From positions 11,408,001 through 11,472,000 of the forward strand of contig OY540815.1 of the NCBI GenBank assembly GCA_961205875.1: a stretch of 64,000 bases of DNA, in the 5' to 3' direction. Both the position numbers and the translations under genes were made by a program. Below the pieces are notes generated by a model. It saw only the letters and a program-made list of their open reading frames with translations, searched no databases and had not been told where the DNA came from. Of the stretch, positions 1-20,199 are shown piece after piece (position 1 is the stretch's first letter; every line of letters begins with the position of its first letter). The DNA comes from Sialis fuliginosa (lineage: Eukaryota > Arthropoda > Insecta > Megaloptera > Sialidae).

Positions 1-956
1 AAGAATAATCTGGATTTTTGCTTTTGACATCTAGAATTGGTACTTCTGGATACAAAGGTTGATAACGGTTTTGAAATTGATCAGATATCTGCAAAATAAA
101 ATTAATTATATAGTACTCAAATATTTTATAAATTATAATTAACATTTACACTTACTTTAATATGAAGACGTTGATCTGTTTCAAATTTAACAGTCATAAC
201 AATTGTTGATACGTCATTAGGGTACGGACTTTTGAATGTTCTGTTAAGATGAACTTCTAAACCAAACCCTCGTTCAGCAATATCAATAACTTTATATCCA
301 CCGTATTCACTTGGGTAAAAACAATATGGCACATCGATTTTTTTCTTTACATCTTTAATATATTTTTTGTTATTTCTCCGAGGAACCCAGCAACAACCTC
401 TAGCTTCACACAGTTGTTGATTTACATAAGGTTCAGGAAAACAATCGAATCTATTAAAATAGTTTATTTTAGAGCATTGATTTGGACTAGCATGAATAGG
501 ATTTGGTAAACCATGGTTGTTTTCTCCCCCTGGTATTTTTAAACCATTTGATTTAGTTCCTGCCTTTTTATGTAATTCTGATACAAGGGAATCGTGAATC
601 TAAAAAAAATTATTCAGATTAATAATTTAAATGGATTCATTTAATTGAAAACTTACCTCATGTTTTAACGCATTTAATGATTTATGATGTGTTTGAAAAA
701 GTCCGTTATTATGTTCTTCTGCAGCCCAATGTGCGGATATGACATCAAAACAATTTAATAAATAAACAAAAGGCAGTCCAATGAAAATAAGAAGTAACAT
801 TATGGTTAATAAAATGGTAGCTATATTAGGAATTTTACACTTCGGTTGTATATTTGGCTCATAGGTATCACAGGCTTCTTTCTGCAAAAATATGTATGAT
901 AATTAAAAATGTATTATTTGATTACTTACAAATGTAACGAACATTCTGGTCTTCAT
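1..956 (-). CDS. GH31 alpha-glucosidase with trefoil domain, 5' part only (copy A)
   Basis: This is the start of a second GH31 alpha-glucosidase, cut by the window edge. Coding exons in order are 956-930, 881-657, 599-156 and 88-1 (continuing outside); all junctions are GT-AG and in phase, giving 261 residues. The start was chosen because the only frame of the first exon that joins the second exon without a stop begins at the ATG at 956. Residues about 29-51 are a hydrophobic membrane segment, preceded by a short tail, as in a type II membrane protein. The trefoil domain has cysteines near 126, 137, 148, 153, 154 and 177 and the motif CEARGCCW. Exon 4 (DQFQNRYQPLYP) matches the third exon of the complete neighbour, so the two are tandem paralogues. 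The catalytic part lies outside the window, so activity cannot be judged. The probable function is hydrolysis of terminal alpha-1,4-glucosides in the secretory pathway or at the cell surface. Confidence 0.85.
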
Positions 957-1161
957 ATCTGTAATATTGATTTGGCTTTATATCATAGTTTGAGAAATAA
1001 CTTGTCCTTTGTCGATTATCTGAACACACAGACACATTATCCTCTCTGTATGCATGAAAAGCAAATGCATCTCTTGCAAGAATTGTTTGACTTCCAGATA
1101 TCTCTTTTGAGCGTCTTAAATTATTTCGAATTTTATTCCAAAAATTTTGTAGTTCTCCCAT
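930..1161 (-). other. First exon of copy A with overlapping 79-codon frame
   Basis: The region ends in a good donor (GTAAGT at 929-924). Besides the short start frame at 956, it carries an ATG-initiated open frame at 1161-922 in another frame. Joined across the donor, that longer frame meets a stop at once in the next exon, so it cannot be the N-terminus of the glucosidase. It may be an upstream overlapping ORF in the leader or a chance frame. The upstream edge of the exon is unknown. Confidence 0.45.
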
Positions 1162-1357
1162 TGTGAATTTTTAGAACTAGATGAAATTCTATAAAATTAT
1201 TAAGGTACTGGTTTAGTCTTGTGATGAAAACAAATTAAATATAATTATGTGAATCACTTTAAAACTTGTTTAACATTAATTTTACTACTTAAGTTAGAAT
1301 TTTGAAAATAACTGTACCTAGTAGTTATGAGTATTGTATAACATTAAATATTTGTTT

Positions 1358-1366
1358 CTATTTATA
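1358..1366 (-). promoter_or_regulatory. Possible TATA box for copy A
   Basis: TATAAATAG on the minus strand lies about 400 bp upstream of the copy A start codon and between the two genes. In such AT-rich DNA this match has little weight alone. The gap between the poly(A) signal of the upstream gene and the copy A first exon is only about 400 bp, so the promoter must be here or in the upstream gene's tail. Confidence 0.25.
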
Positions 1367-1571
1367 AAACATTAGACGTAAAATGTATTAAAAGAACCCA
1401 TGTATTTACCGGCATTTTTAATATGTACCTATACAAAATAGTAAAATTTTGTTTGGTTATCATTAAATAGAAAGTGCGAAATGATAATAAAATATATGAT
1501 ACATATATTAAATGGAACGGAAAACTGAATCACACAGAAGATACTATAATTGTATTTTGCAATAAAAGTTC

Positions 1572-1577
1572 TTTATT
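1572..1577 (-). terminator. Poly(A) signal of the complete GH31 gene
   Basis: AATAAA on the minus strand follows the last coding exon. It lies about 130 bp after the stop at 1711-1709 and 15 bp after the alternative stop at 1594-1592, so it serves either gene end. It is the best hexamer before copy A begins. Confidence 0.5.
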
Positions 1578-1591
1578 TTTAAAATAATCAG

Positions 1592-1663
1592 TTATCCCCA
1601 CTGTGCACAGAGTACAATAACCGCAACAAGCACAATAACAAAGATTAATAATGGAGTGTGCGT
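1592..1663 (-). other. Possible alternative last exon encoding a membrane segment
   Basis: After an acceptor-like TTTTTACAG there is a 23-codon frame ending in TAA at 1594-1592, just before the poly(A) signal. It reads THTP followed by LLIFVIVLVAVIVLC and AQWG, a typical single membrane helix. Joined after residue Y of GITWEY in exon 17 it would be in phase 0, but that position offers only a weak GC-type donor (GCAACA); the nearby GT donors are phase 1. The sequence is seen directly; its use in the mRNA is inference. Confidence 0.35.
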
Positions 1664-1708
1664 CTGTAAAAACAAGGCCTGATTTAAAAAAAACATTTTA
1701 TTTCTCAA

Positions 1709-9303
<7,595 letters not shown>

Positions 9304-12300
9304 TTTGAATATTTTATGATATTTATTTTAAAAATCTACAAAATAAATATATTATTATTTTGTTGATATTAATAATATAAATACACAATCGAACACAATA
9401 TACGATATCAATTTTTCTTAAAAAAATACAATCGCCACTTACAGACTTATAACAATGATTGTGATCGATAATAAATTAAAATCAGTTCATAAAATGACAG
9501 GAGTTTCGAACATTTGAATTAAAATTCAAATGTTTGAAATTTAATATTCATGGTAATATCAATTTATTGAATAGGTTAATAATGTAATATTACAAATTAT
9601 ATAGTCCAGTACATTTAGACGAAAAATAGATGTGTCTAAGGAAAAATTCGCAGGGAGCTGAATTTATGTATTACACCTTCATTTTGTCTTTATAAATAAG
9701 GTACCAAAAGTCCCCATCGATCCCTTGCGAGTATACTTTTTTACAACCCACAAAAGGTGCTAATAATTAGTTTTATGATAATATCTCTGTATTTATAGAT
9801 TTTACGAGAATAAAAGTTATATAACAATGTGAAGATTAAAAAATTCTCTACAAAAAATTTCTATCGACTAAGGTTTGATGATCTGTTATTAGTTTTATTT
9901 ATTATACAAATAAAAAACTAAAATTCATACATACTACCAATATATTTTTTTTTCTAAGATAACTACGCAATTAAAAATGTATAAGATATATTTAGATAAA
10001 TATTATACATATATGTATATGTACATTGTCGGATTAACTATAGGGCCCCGCAGTTTTAGTGCACCTTAAATTAAAAATAACTATTTAGATATACATATGT
10101 AGAAATGAACAAGTTTATTTTAATTCACGTTGTTTAAAAATACGAAAGATAAAAGCGCTCTAGTTTTAATAAAAATGTCAAAAATTTTCCTCAACTTTCT
10201 CAGCCGTTCTCATAATTTTTCGTGGCACCATTTTAACGGTTTTGTGAATAACTGGTGTACTATATGTATAAATATTATAAAATAAAACTTGATAAAACAT
10301 GGAATTTCGCCGTTATAACATTTTTTGATTTTTTACCGAGTTGTTTGACTTATATACTTAGGGTCCTACATTAGAGTTACGCATTACTTTAATCAGTCTT
10401 CTCATGAGGTAGGATACCAAATGAAAAATTTACTTGTAATATTGTAGGTGTCAATGTATCATGCTATAAATGTGTGTATTTTGTTATAAAAACATTTCTA
10501 TACATTTTCATTAAATTGAAGTGCTACATATGATTCTATGCAATTGAGTTTGAACACACAATCGACTAACAATAAGCCGGAAGTATTCAATTTAAAATCA
10601 ATTTAAATTGTATTGAATCGCATTTAAATCAAAACCTGATGATAAAGACTGTAAATTATATTTAAAACAATGAGTCTTTAGAACACAACTGGTATTCATT
10701 GTCAATTTTATTTTACACTAGAAAGATTTACTCTTTTATATTTTTATGAACTACAGATTAAAATTTAAAACAATTGTAAAATATCTGCATTGGAAACCAC
10801 GGGACTTTCTTATACGTAATCCTAACAGTGAATAGTGTACGTGATTCTTATTTTATTAAAACATTTCTGACAAACTAATAAGATAGAATAAAATGAATGG
10901 GACATTAACTATAGTTAATATAAAGATTTTGAAAATACTCTGTATCTTATGAATGGAATGTTAAAATTGAAAATAAAAAAATATAATATTGCAATTGTTT
11001 TGAGTTTTGATGTTAGTTACTTTAGAATTCGAATGCTTCACATTCATTTTAAAATGCTGCTTTTAATCAGACGTTAACAAAACAAAAACCTGATAAATAT
11101 TCTTTACAGAATGGTGAAACTTCTGTACATATTTCACTAACTTTTTTATGGTAATATGTGTTTCTTGTAGGTTGTTAAGTCTGAAGTAAGTAAAATAGAC
11201 GATCATGCACAAAGTTAATGGAAGCAGAATTTGTAATATAACGTCAGTTATGAAGAATTATTTTTAAAGGTAAAATCAAGTTCTGTTCTCTATTACAAAA
11301 TTAACTTACTGCTTTGAGTTAAAATAGAAAATTTTCTCTTTATCTTTATAAGAAAATAATATTAATTTAGGCACTATATAGAACATAAATGACTTATTAA
11401 GATGCCAAACTTAAGAGACATCAGGCATATTCTTTAAAAATGCGTTTAATTAATTTATGCTGATTTTCATTTCTGGAAATTAAACGTAAAATAGGATGTT
11501 ATTTATTATTTAAAATTTATATTATTATTTATTTATTACATCCTATGAAATATTTAAGTGAATAAAAAATAAATGTGTATATGCTCGTTTCTATAAATGC
11601 TCTAATGATCATCGACTTTCATTATTATTTTTCCCGAGGTAATAAAACCTTTATTGAGAATGATTTCATTTGATTCAATGCATGCCTTTGAATATTTGTT
11701 GAAGCTATTGTGCTGCATTATTACTGTAACTAATGAATGCATTTTTACTGCAATGTTAGCCACTCAAAAGGATTATAATATTTTGTACAAATTGTATGTA
11801 TATAGTCTGTATAGTGCATTCAAATGATTAAAATCAATATTTATTTGTTACATTATATTATAATAATTTTTTTGTCTAATTTTTGAGTATAATATATGTC
11901 AATATATAAACCTTTCGCGACATTTTTTTATATAATAAACATACTTTTAACGAAATAAAAAAAATTAATAATAATTCTTAACAAAAAAAACAAAACAAAA
12001 GAATATCGAAAAATTCCACGACAGATAGCAGAGATGAATAAACAAAATGTATTGTATCTTCATATTGGTAATCTGGAGGTCCCAAATATACATTTCGATT
12101 TTATTACTTCAGTGATGAGTTTATAAAATATTGGTTTTGGGCTATTTGTTGGCGAAGGCTCCAGGCAACTAACCTCTTTGCCCATATGTTAGCGCGCCAC
12201 TGAATATATATTTTATATGGCCGATAACAATAAGCTTTTCAATATTATTATTTTTGTCCATTATATTTTTTATCATTTATACCTAGATGATGAATAAACA

Positions 12301-12480
12301 TTTAATAAATTAAAATAAATATTACATTACGTATTATCTGAGAGTGAGAAGTTATGTTATATACCACTGATAACTTTAACTAAATAGATACAAGTTGAAC
12401 AAAAGTAAATTATACATAAACATTTCATCATACTAAAACATATTTTACATATGTATTCCATTAAAACTATTCCGAGTAAT
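9304..12480. other. AT-rich spacer upstream of copy B
   Basis: This region holds the 5' flank and promoter of copy B, which I cannot pinpoint. The rest is AT-rich with no gene. A hAT-like 3' end (GCGCGCCACTG, ending about 12203) and a fragment with TAGGGCCCCGC near 10041 are the only transposon-like scraps. Confidence 0.5.
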
Positions 12481-12489
12481 ATAAAGGGC

Positions 12490-12965
12490 AATTTGAATCA
12501 CTCCTATTCTCCGGTAAATGGGAGTGGGAGCGTCTGGTTAAAGGGACACAGAAAGTGGCGTCGTATAGCGGCAGTAAAGGTGAGTAAGTGAGGCATTAAT
12601 ACGCGATAATGACCCGCCTCTAATGCGGGCTAATCCCCCAGTGGAGACATCTATGCGCACGGGTCGGCACTAAAGCTGCCGCGTGCGCCATCTCTCCGCG
12701 GTGCATTGAATCAAAGTTACTTGTGCTGCCACCTTTACACATTTCTCTTGACTATTATTACTACTATATGTGGGGTTTGTTACACCTTTGTAACGATAGT
12801 AATTGTTAGGTGGGTGGAAGAGGGGCATCAGCAGAAGAGGTCTTTTGGGTTTTGGTGGAGCGAGAGTAACCACAAATGGGTATTGTTGAGTCGTTTTAAA
12901 CACCCTGGTTTAAATCACAAAGTTATAGTTTGCGTTTATAGATTTAGAGTGGCCAAGGAAAATAG
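12490..12965. other. GC-richer island 1, possible regulatory DNA
   Basis: The base composition rises sharply against the AT-rich background, with many CpG and no repeat ends. Open frames on both strands here (for example 12706-13053 plus) lack protein-like features and overlap each other. A conserved non-coding element or a non-coding exon would fit; this is inference. Confidence 0.35.
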
Positions 12966-13493
12966 TCCGGAAGTACGTAGGTACATAGTTGCATACAAAT
13001 CTGATTTCATTAAAAAAATGATTTTTACTTATTTCTTTATGAACGTTAGATAATAATATTGTTGATATAAAATACTCATTTAAATTTTTTTTTTTAAAAA
13101 ACCAATAAGTTAGACTATGATTGTTAAATTTTACATTCTTTAGCATCACCGGAAAATAATCTCATAAACAAAAACAATTTTCTTGACTATGTATAATTTG
13201 ACATAAGTTTTAAAACTTTTTTAAAATTGTATACTTCCATAAATACGTGATTTATATCTTTTGAATTCAATAAAAACTTTAGTGTTATTTTATTCTGATT
13301 AAAAAAAATCATATAACTATCAAAATAGACATAAATGTGTTTTAATTAACCTGTTCTTGATATTTACCGCTATAGAATTTAATTCTCAACTCATAACAAT
13401 ATATAAATAATTTGCGATGATCCAACTGTAATATAAACGTGTAGTATATTTGTATATATATTTATTTTAATTTGTATTTATTTATTATTTATA

Positions 13494-14127
13494 CAGGTTG
13501 GTCCGGTTTGGGATACAGATATTTTAAGAGCTGATTATTTGGCTCATTGTGAGTAAAAAATTCTACGGAAAGGTAATTAGTTTCAAAATTATGTAAATTA
13601 ACATTAAAAATAAAATTATGTAATTATAAACAAACAAAAATTATGACTGTTTCATTTTATAGGGTAGGTAGCAAAATAGTCACTTTGGGGATTATTTAGA
13701 TGAATTTATAACTGGAAAACTATAAGACCCTGGTCCAAATTTGGTATAGTGAATTTGTAGGTAACATTATGACACACCAAAATAATGATAAAAAAATACC
13801 ACATATTATAGGTATTTTTGGGAAAAATGTCATTTCCATAAGAATTTAAAAAAATATATATATTTTTTGACTTTGATGAGCAATAACTCTGAACTGGATA
13901 CGTTAGTTAATAACTTATGAAACTGACTCAATGTGATTACTCTAGTTACGTTACTTTGGAAGTTATGAGATAATCTTTGTTTGTAAGTACTATTCTGAAA
14001 GAAGTTTTAAACATTCTGTAGCTCAGAGGATGTTGAAGATAGACCCCACCTTTCCGTACAATTTTTCCCACAATGAGCCAAAGAATCAGCTCTTAAAATA
14101 TATGTATCCCAAAACAGGACCACCCTG
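13494..14127. mobile_element. Non-autonomous DNA transposon with about 80-bp inverted repeats
   Basis: The first and last roughly 80 bases are inverted copies: CAGGTTGGTCCGG at the left, CAGGGTGGTCCTG at the right read inverted, continuing through ATTTTAAGAGCTGATT and GGCTCATTGTG. TA flanks both sides (13492-13493, 14128-14129), as in Tc1/mariner-type insertion. It is 634 bp long with no transposase frame. Confidence 0.8.
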
Positions 14128-14680
14128 TATATCTGCTCGGCCACATTGGTTTTACACAATAAGCTTCCACCGAACTGATATTCATAATTTTTTTTGTTAT
14201 CTAGCTTCATCCTTTTTCCAGTTGACTGTGTAGGTTTAATTTCTTAGCTATGAAAGGTCTCTGAGTTATGTTTTTTTTCCTCGAGAGTCTATGATATTTT
14301 TCGAAAAAATCTGTATATTTTTACGTAAAATCACGACCTACCTCACACCAGCGCACAACAGGGAACAGTTGCCACATGTGGATAAGAGAGAGAATTTTTT
14401 TTAAGTTTAACTGGTGTTTTGGATGAAAATGAAAAAAATATCCAGAATGCTAACACGGACTAGAATTGTGACGCGATTTATAACCTGACTAAAAAAAAAA
14501 TACATATCTGCCCTTAAAAAGTTCAAGCCTTGCACTGAATCCCACGAGTTTCCTGGCCTGTTTTGCTTACTGGTAATTATTAATTAACATATCATAAACA
14601 AGATTCCTACATGTGCGATGACTGCAGGAGAGAATATTGTAATGTTACTAGCATTCATAAAGTTTTATAAACCCATGGAC
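14128..14680. other. Spacer with no recognised feature
   Basis: Moderately AT-rich sequence after the transposon. No gene, repeat end or motif could be supported. Confidence 0.4.
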
Positions 14681-14970
14681 ATCTGGTATGGAACCGCTGA
14701 CCTGTACTTTAACAATGACAATTAACTTTTACGTAAAGACAAAAAAGCGAGAAATGATTTTTGTGTGCGTGCGGTTACTCGGAGCGATCCCGAATCGCAA
14801 CAGATTTCCGTCGAAGGAAATTAGATTCAGCGATGTAGATGTGGAACCCAATCCATTGTTTGAATTCTTTTTTATTATTTTCCCTCCCCCCTTTTGCGGA
14901 TTCGGATGGATTTGAATAATTGCATAAGGTATATAGCGTGTCCCTACTTCGTCGTAGACACTTCGCAATG
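14680..14970. other. GC-richer island 2, possible regulatory DNA
   Basis: It contains a CpG-bearing stretch (about 14770-14860) followed by a C-rich tract (ccctcccccc). Frames on both strands are open over part of it but they mirror each other, which argues against real coding. Confidence 0.3.
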
Positions 14971-16002
14971 TAGATTCTTGTGTAATAAAAAATGAACATT
15001 GAAATTTTATCATTCTTCTTTTATATATCTACTACATATACATATATACTTCCTACACTGTTAAAATGGTAAGAATGAATATACATGTAAGGTTATAAAC
15101 AATTTTATAAATATAAGATGTATTTAGTGCAATATGCGTCTAAATTTAATTACATTTAGTTTTTTTTTACTATATCAATTACCAACAATCAAATGCAAAC
15201 TATCATATTTTTGGTAACGCAGTTTTAATAATGTATTCCATCATTTTTTACAGTGTACTAGCACCTACGTGAGAAACAAAAGTAATTTACGAATAGCGAG
15301 TATAAATTCGTTTGAATCTAAAATTCTTTTGAATCGAATATGTCTTCCGATACAGGTACCTACCTGCGCTAGAGGCTAAATTTTATTTTCATTTAAAATA
15401 ACATTTAGATGTGTGTGTATTTGTGTATATATACGTTTATTATTTTCTTTTTTTTGTTCTTCTCGGATGTATTTCAGAATATTTAATATGTAATTTTGAA
15501 TAATATAAAAAATAATATATATAACGTTGTGGATGGCTTAGTGGAATATGAAAGAATTATTTAATATTGATTTAAAAGATACTTGCTAAAAAGATGTATA
15601 TATTGTTTAGATTTTTCCTCATATTCAAAAGAAGTATGTAATTATTTTTTAAATTAAAAATAAAAACTTGATTTTTCGTTTTAAATAGCATGCAATAAAA
15701 ACTAATTTGAAGGTATTAGAATAATGGACAAAATAGTAGTATCGTATCTATTAATACTATCTTCTTTGTAGGTTAGTGAAGGATAAAGTAACGTGATTGA
15801 GTATTGGAAAAAACTTGTGACTGGACATTGTTATGCACTAATGTATTAACCCGTACATTTCTTTTTATTGGAAAAAGTTACCTATTTGTCTTTCTTTTTT
15901 TATCATCATTCTCTCTTCAATCAAACTAAAAAGAATGTTTCGTAGTAACTCTTTTCGTTAAATTATAATATAAATAAAAATATAATAGCTAAAAGTTGTT
16001 TT
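14971..16002. other. AT-rich spacer
   Basis: Low-complexity AT-rich DNA with no gene or clear repeat. Confidence 0.4.
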
Positions 16003-16764
16003 TACTTCCATGTTCCGAAGGAAATGGAAGTATTGTAATACCATCGAAAAATCGTGTCCGAGAAAATGACAAATTCTGATTGTACTAACTTCAAAACATA
16101 AAGAAAAGTTAATTTCCGCATGGCGGCTGTGCGTGTGTCTGTGTGTCTGTCTGTCAGGATGTAGATTTTTTTTTCGTTCACGATAACTACCGTAAAAATG
16201 CACCGATCTAAATTATTTTTGGGGAAAATGTTTGTCTCAGTGAGTACTCCAGACCTATTGATTTTGGTGCTAATCGGATTAGGGGTTTTGGAAATATTCG
16301 AAATTTTGTAACTTTTTTCGTCTAAAAAGTGAATATTGCGAATATTATCTCACTAATTTTGATAAGATTTGGTACATTTGCAGTTCAATTGAATCTAAGG
16401 GACATTTATTATTTGTACGTGCCTAAACAGCCGTTAAAGGGGTGAAAAACACACTTAAAATTTGAATTTTAAATACTAATATGTCATTAATTCATGTTGC
16501 CTTGGAAACAAATGCAACTAAATTCAAATTGTCAAATTAGTTTTTCTACGAATGTGAATTATGTTTTTGACATTAGAAAACTAATATTTATGTACAAATG
16601 GCAAAAAGAGCTGTAACCGTTGTAAGTATATATGTTTTTTTAATGTATTACGATATGTATATTCATAGTAGTAGGTTATATAAATAAAATATTTAAAAAA
16701 ATGTATATTTAAAAATTATTTAAAAAGATAGAAAGAACAAGTCATGTATGGTTCTCCATACCGA
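16003..16764 (+). repeat. Interspersed element, plus-strand copy
   Basis: It starts with a small palindrome (ACTTCCATGTTCC ... GGAAATGGAAGT) and carries gtgtctgtgtgtctgtctgtc, TTTGTCTCAGTGAGTACT and ACGTGCCTAAACAGCC. It ends CATGTATGGTTCTCCATACC. The same order of motifs is found inverted at 51838-52444, so both ends are defined by comparison. It has no coding capacity and the transposon class is unknown. Confidence 0.7.
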
Positions 16765-17456
16765 TATTTTATAATGTAAACATTACTTTGAATGAAACTG
16801 CAATCATAACTTAAATATTTTTTAGTGCATAATAGTGTTCAACTATTAATTAAATATCTCGATGAATAAAAAGGAATGAATCAAGTATGCGAAGATTTAT
16901 AAAAATAATGTATTATAAGAAGTTTCAGTAACCAGGAGACGAGAGAAAAAAACTGGAGCAAGACGAATGATGAATTCTGACACAAATCTTATAAAACGTT
17001 CTTTGCCAGAAATTAAAAGAGAATATTAAAAGACTTTAGAAGATTTCCTACAGAGAATTTGGCATTCTGAAAAATATTTATATGCAATTTTTATTTTTCC
17101 CGTTTTAATTCATTAAAAATTACTAACTATGGTGAATGAGAAAAGGTTATCCTTTTAAAAGTTTTACTGTATTAATTTAATAATACTGGTACATTGAAAG
17201 TTTACAAGCGATTTACTATTTTGATTTAATGTATTCCTTTATTTTGCTCATTATTGTAGACCACGAATCTCTATCTGGATTTAGTTTTATAGCGCATTAA
17301 ACTATTCACGAAGCACTACAATATTCATAAATCAAAGTTATTCCGGCAGATAGAAACTACAACAAAAGTTAAATAATGTTAATGAATGGTATACATTATT
17401 ATATTACAGTATATAGTCCAATTAACATAATTACTAGACACTATATGTAGGTGGAG

Positions 17457-17458
<2 letters not shown>
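16765..17458. other. AT-rich spacer
   Basis: No gene, repeat end or motif that I can support. Confidence 0.4.

Positions 17459-17515
<57 letters not shown>
17459..17515. repeat. (GT)n microsatellite
   Basis: About 25 uninterrupted GT units followed by an imperfect tail. It translates to poly-His/Thr frames that are artefacts. Confidence 0.95.
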
Positions 17516-17700
17516 CACGGATACGAGCATTCAATAGGCGGCAATATCTGAAGCCCATCACCTGAATAGACGTGCTCCATCTTCCTTTATTATCGCTGTC
17601 AACCGAGCATAGCGCTTTATACGTTCTGACGTAGCTAACAGGTACGTAGGGTAGGTACACGTGACAAAGATAGTCACTGGTAAGGGATGAGGCAGCTTTC
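17516..17700. other. GC-richer island 3, possible regulatory DNA
   Basis: A mixed-composition block next to the microsatellite, with a CACGTG E-box near 17658 and TGACGTAG near 17628. It is not part of any recognised repeat. Confidence 0.3.
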
Positions 17701-19046
17701 TAAAAAAATGATTTTCGTGAAATTCGTGCATAATTTTTAGTTTGTGCGGAGAATATTATTAGCACACGCTTCGATTTAGGTTTTGGAATGTGTTTGATTT
17801 TTTATTATGTTTATAGGCGAGCGGTAGACGAAAAGTAGTCTAGAAATGTTGGTTATGAGTCGAAGGTAGACATTATTACGAAAATATGTAGGTATTAAGT
17901 TTTATGGGACTTTTTTCGAGTGAAGCATTCTAAAATGAGACCTGTACCAAATATATTTATATATTTTTTACTAACAATAAATTATACATAGTGAATAATA
18001 AAAAATCACTCCTGTTTGGTGACATAATACATGGAATGTATCAATCACAGAGGCACAGACAGAAGTTTATTAGTTTTAGCCTTTTAAGTATAACAAGTTA
18101 AAAAATCGAAAAAATGACTTTTCAATAATTTAAATTTTAGTACATTTGACTTTTATTGCATTGGAAATATATTAAAAACATTTGGAATATAAAAACGACT
18201 TTAATATTTTTTCAGGCTCTATTATTCAGTTTTAAATAAAAATTTCGTAGATAAAAATAATATTTCTAAAATATTAATTTACTTATTATTTTTCATACCA
18301 GGGTTTTTGATTTACTTTATACAAACGATTCGTTAAAATGACTTGAATTTTTAATACGTTATAATAACGCAATTTGAAAGTTTCTGTGATTTACAGTTCT
18401 GTTTTTTTTTGCCACCCAGTATATTAAAAAAATATACAGTCTTGATAATATATAATATAGTAACATCGAAATGTTGATTGAAAATATCTAAAAAGAATAG
18501 AACTCCATTTTGAACAATATGACAAATCTAATATTACAATACTGTATCCATGTATCAAGTAGAACACTTTTATCCAGCCCTAGAAGTTGATATCAATGCA
18601 AAGCATTGGTAAAGTAGTCCATAAGTAAAGCAACTCGCCTCTGGGAAATTCTCTCTACTCGCGCTTCTTCCTCGCAATAATCTATTCAGAGACTTGAAGC
18701 ATTTGTCATACTAAGATTATTTTATTTTGTTGTTTCCAGTCGCGTGTTGTAACTAAGATTAATAAAAATGGAAAATCATTTTGCTGCAGAATGCAACTTG
18801 TGATAAATTAATGAAGGTGTCGTTGGATAATTACAATTTAATTAGATTGTGTTCATTTAAATTTAGGTGATGTACAGTGCATTATCAATTATGTTGGATG
18901 TACATGATGTCCTAGATCGATCGAATTTGATTACTACCACGGGATTCCTCATTGAATAAACTTCAAAATAGATCTAGTAAATTGTGTTTAGATAATCAGG
19001 TTTTTTTTCGTTGGAAAGAGCTAATCAAAACGTTTTTTTTTTGGAA
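17701..19046. other. AT-rich spacer
   Basis: No gene or defined repeat seen. Confidence 0.4.
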
Positions 19047-19510
19047 AATAGGCATGATGCCTAATTTTTAAAAACTATTTTATGATGATCTTACGTGTCT
19101 CTTATTTCTGTAGAAAATAAAGGTTTAATCATAAAAATTGACCCTTTCAAAACTAATTAACACTCCTTGTCAATTATAATAAATCCTTGTTCCATCGCTA
19201 ATGTTTCTCGGTTTTACTTTTGGTAACACAAAACTGAGCAAATTGATAATTTAAAACCACAAAATAATTTATAAACAGTGCAGATATTAATGAAACAAAA
19301 ATGATGTTTACGTAGCCGTGACGTCATCCAATCTGACTGGTGTTTTATCAAACATGGCGGATTGCTGTATTTTACGTTTTTATTTTAACAAAAATCATAT
19401 TAATCTCGCTTTTAATATAAAAATAAATAAATTTTTTATAATTTTTTAACTTCTTTCATTATTTAAAATCATAATTTCAGTGATACTTTGTTACTGGCAT
19501 CATGCCTATT
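19047..19510. mobile_element. Element with perfect 15-bp inverted ends
   Basis: AATAGGCATGATGCC at the left and its exact complement at 19496-19510. Inside are a full CRE palindrome TGACGTCA (19319-19326) and AACATGGCGG (19351-19360), a YY1-like site. No target duplication is obvious. It could be a MITE or a regulatory inverted repeat. Confidence 0.5.
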
Positions 19511-20044
19511 AAATGATGTGAACTTAAGAAAAAAATAACAATTCCGATGAGGGAACATATTTTTATTACTCTTTCCGACGCATAAAACCACAATTATCTC
19601 GAAAATTCTAGGTCCTACGAAAAAATTTTACTAAAACTCCATCCATACTAAATTATTATCTTTGGCATTTGTACCTATTATATAGTTCAGCTTTTCCCAA
19701 AATGTGGCTTGCGAAATGAAACTATTAATCTGTTATAATCTCTTTAATTAGAAATATGCGTTTCTTTTTATTTTATAATTATATAATTATTGAATTTGAA
19801 ACACTGGTTCGTAGTGGAAAAGTTTGAAAAATCTTTTAAATTCTTAAATTAATTGTACGTAGATAGAGCCGTAGATATTGGAGTAGGTAAGATAAGAAAA
19901 TGAAATTGTAAAAAAGCCACGAATTTTATTTACAAAATTAATTTACTTGTATGCATTTGTATACATTTAGTTTTGATTTTATTAAAGTTATATTTTCTTA
20001 TGCTAAATATAAAACAAATAACTAAAAATAATTTACATATAAAA

Positions 20045-20199
20045 CAGTGTTTCCTAAACTTACAAATTTACAAATATAATTGAAATCAGGGTGAAAGTAT
20101 TAAAAGAAATTCATATAATTCTAAATGAAAAATTTGTAAATATTCAACTCTATACCCATTAACCTAATCTTTTCGCCTGCCATAGTTTGGGAAACACTA
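20045..20199. mobile_element. Short hAT-like MITE
   Basis: The left end CAGTGTTTCCTAAACT and the right end, inverted, TAGTGTTTCCCAAACT match hAT-type terminal repeats. The flanks ATATAAAA and ATATACTT agree only in part. It is 155 bp long. Confidence 0.55.

Noticed and set aside
12706-13053. 115-codon plus frame in a GC-richer block
   Set aside because: Overlaps an opposite-strand frame, no domain or splice context, and openness is explained by composition.
17379-17660. His/Thr-rich minus frame
   Set aside because: Product of the (GT)n microsatellite.
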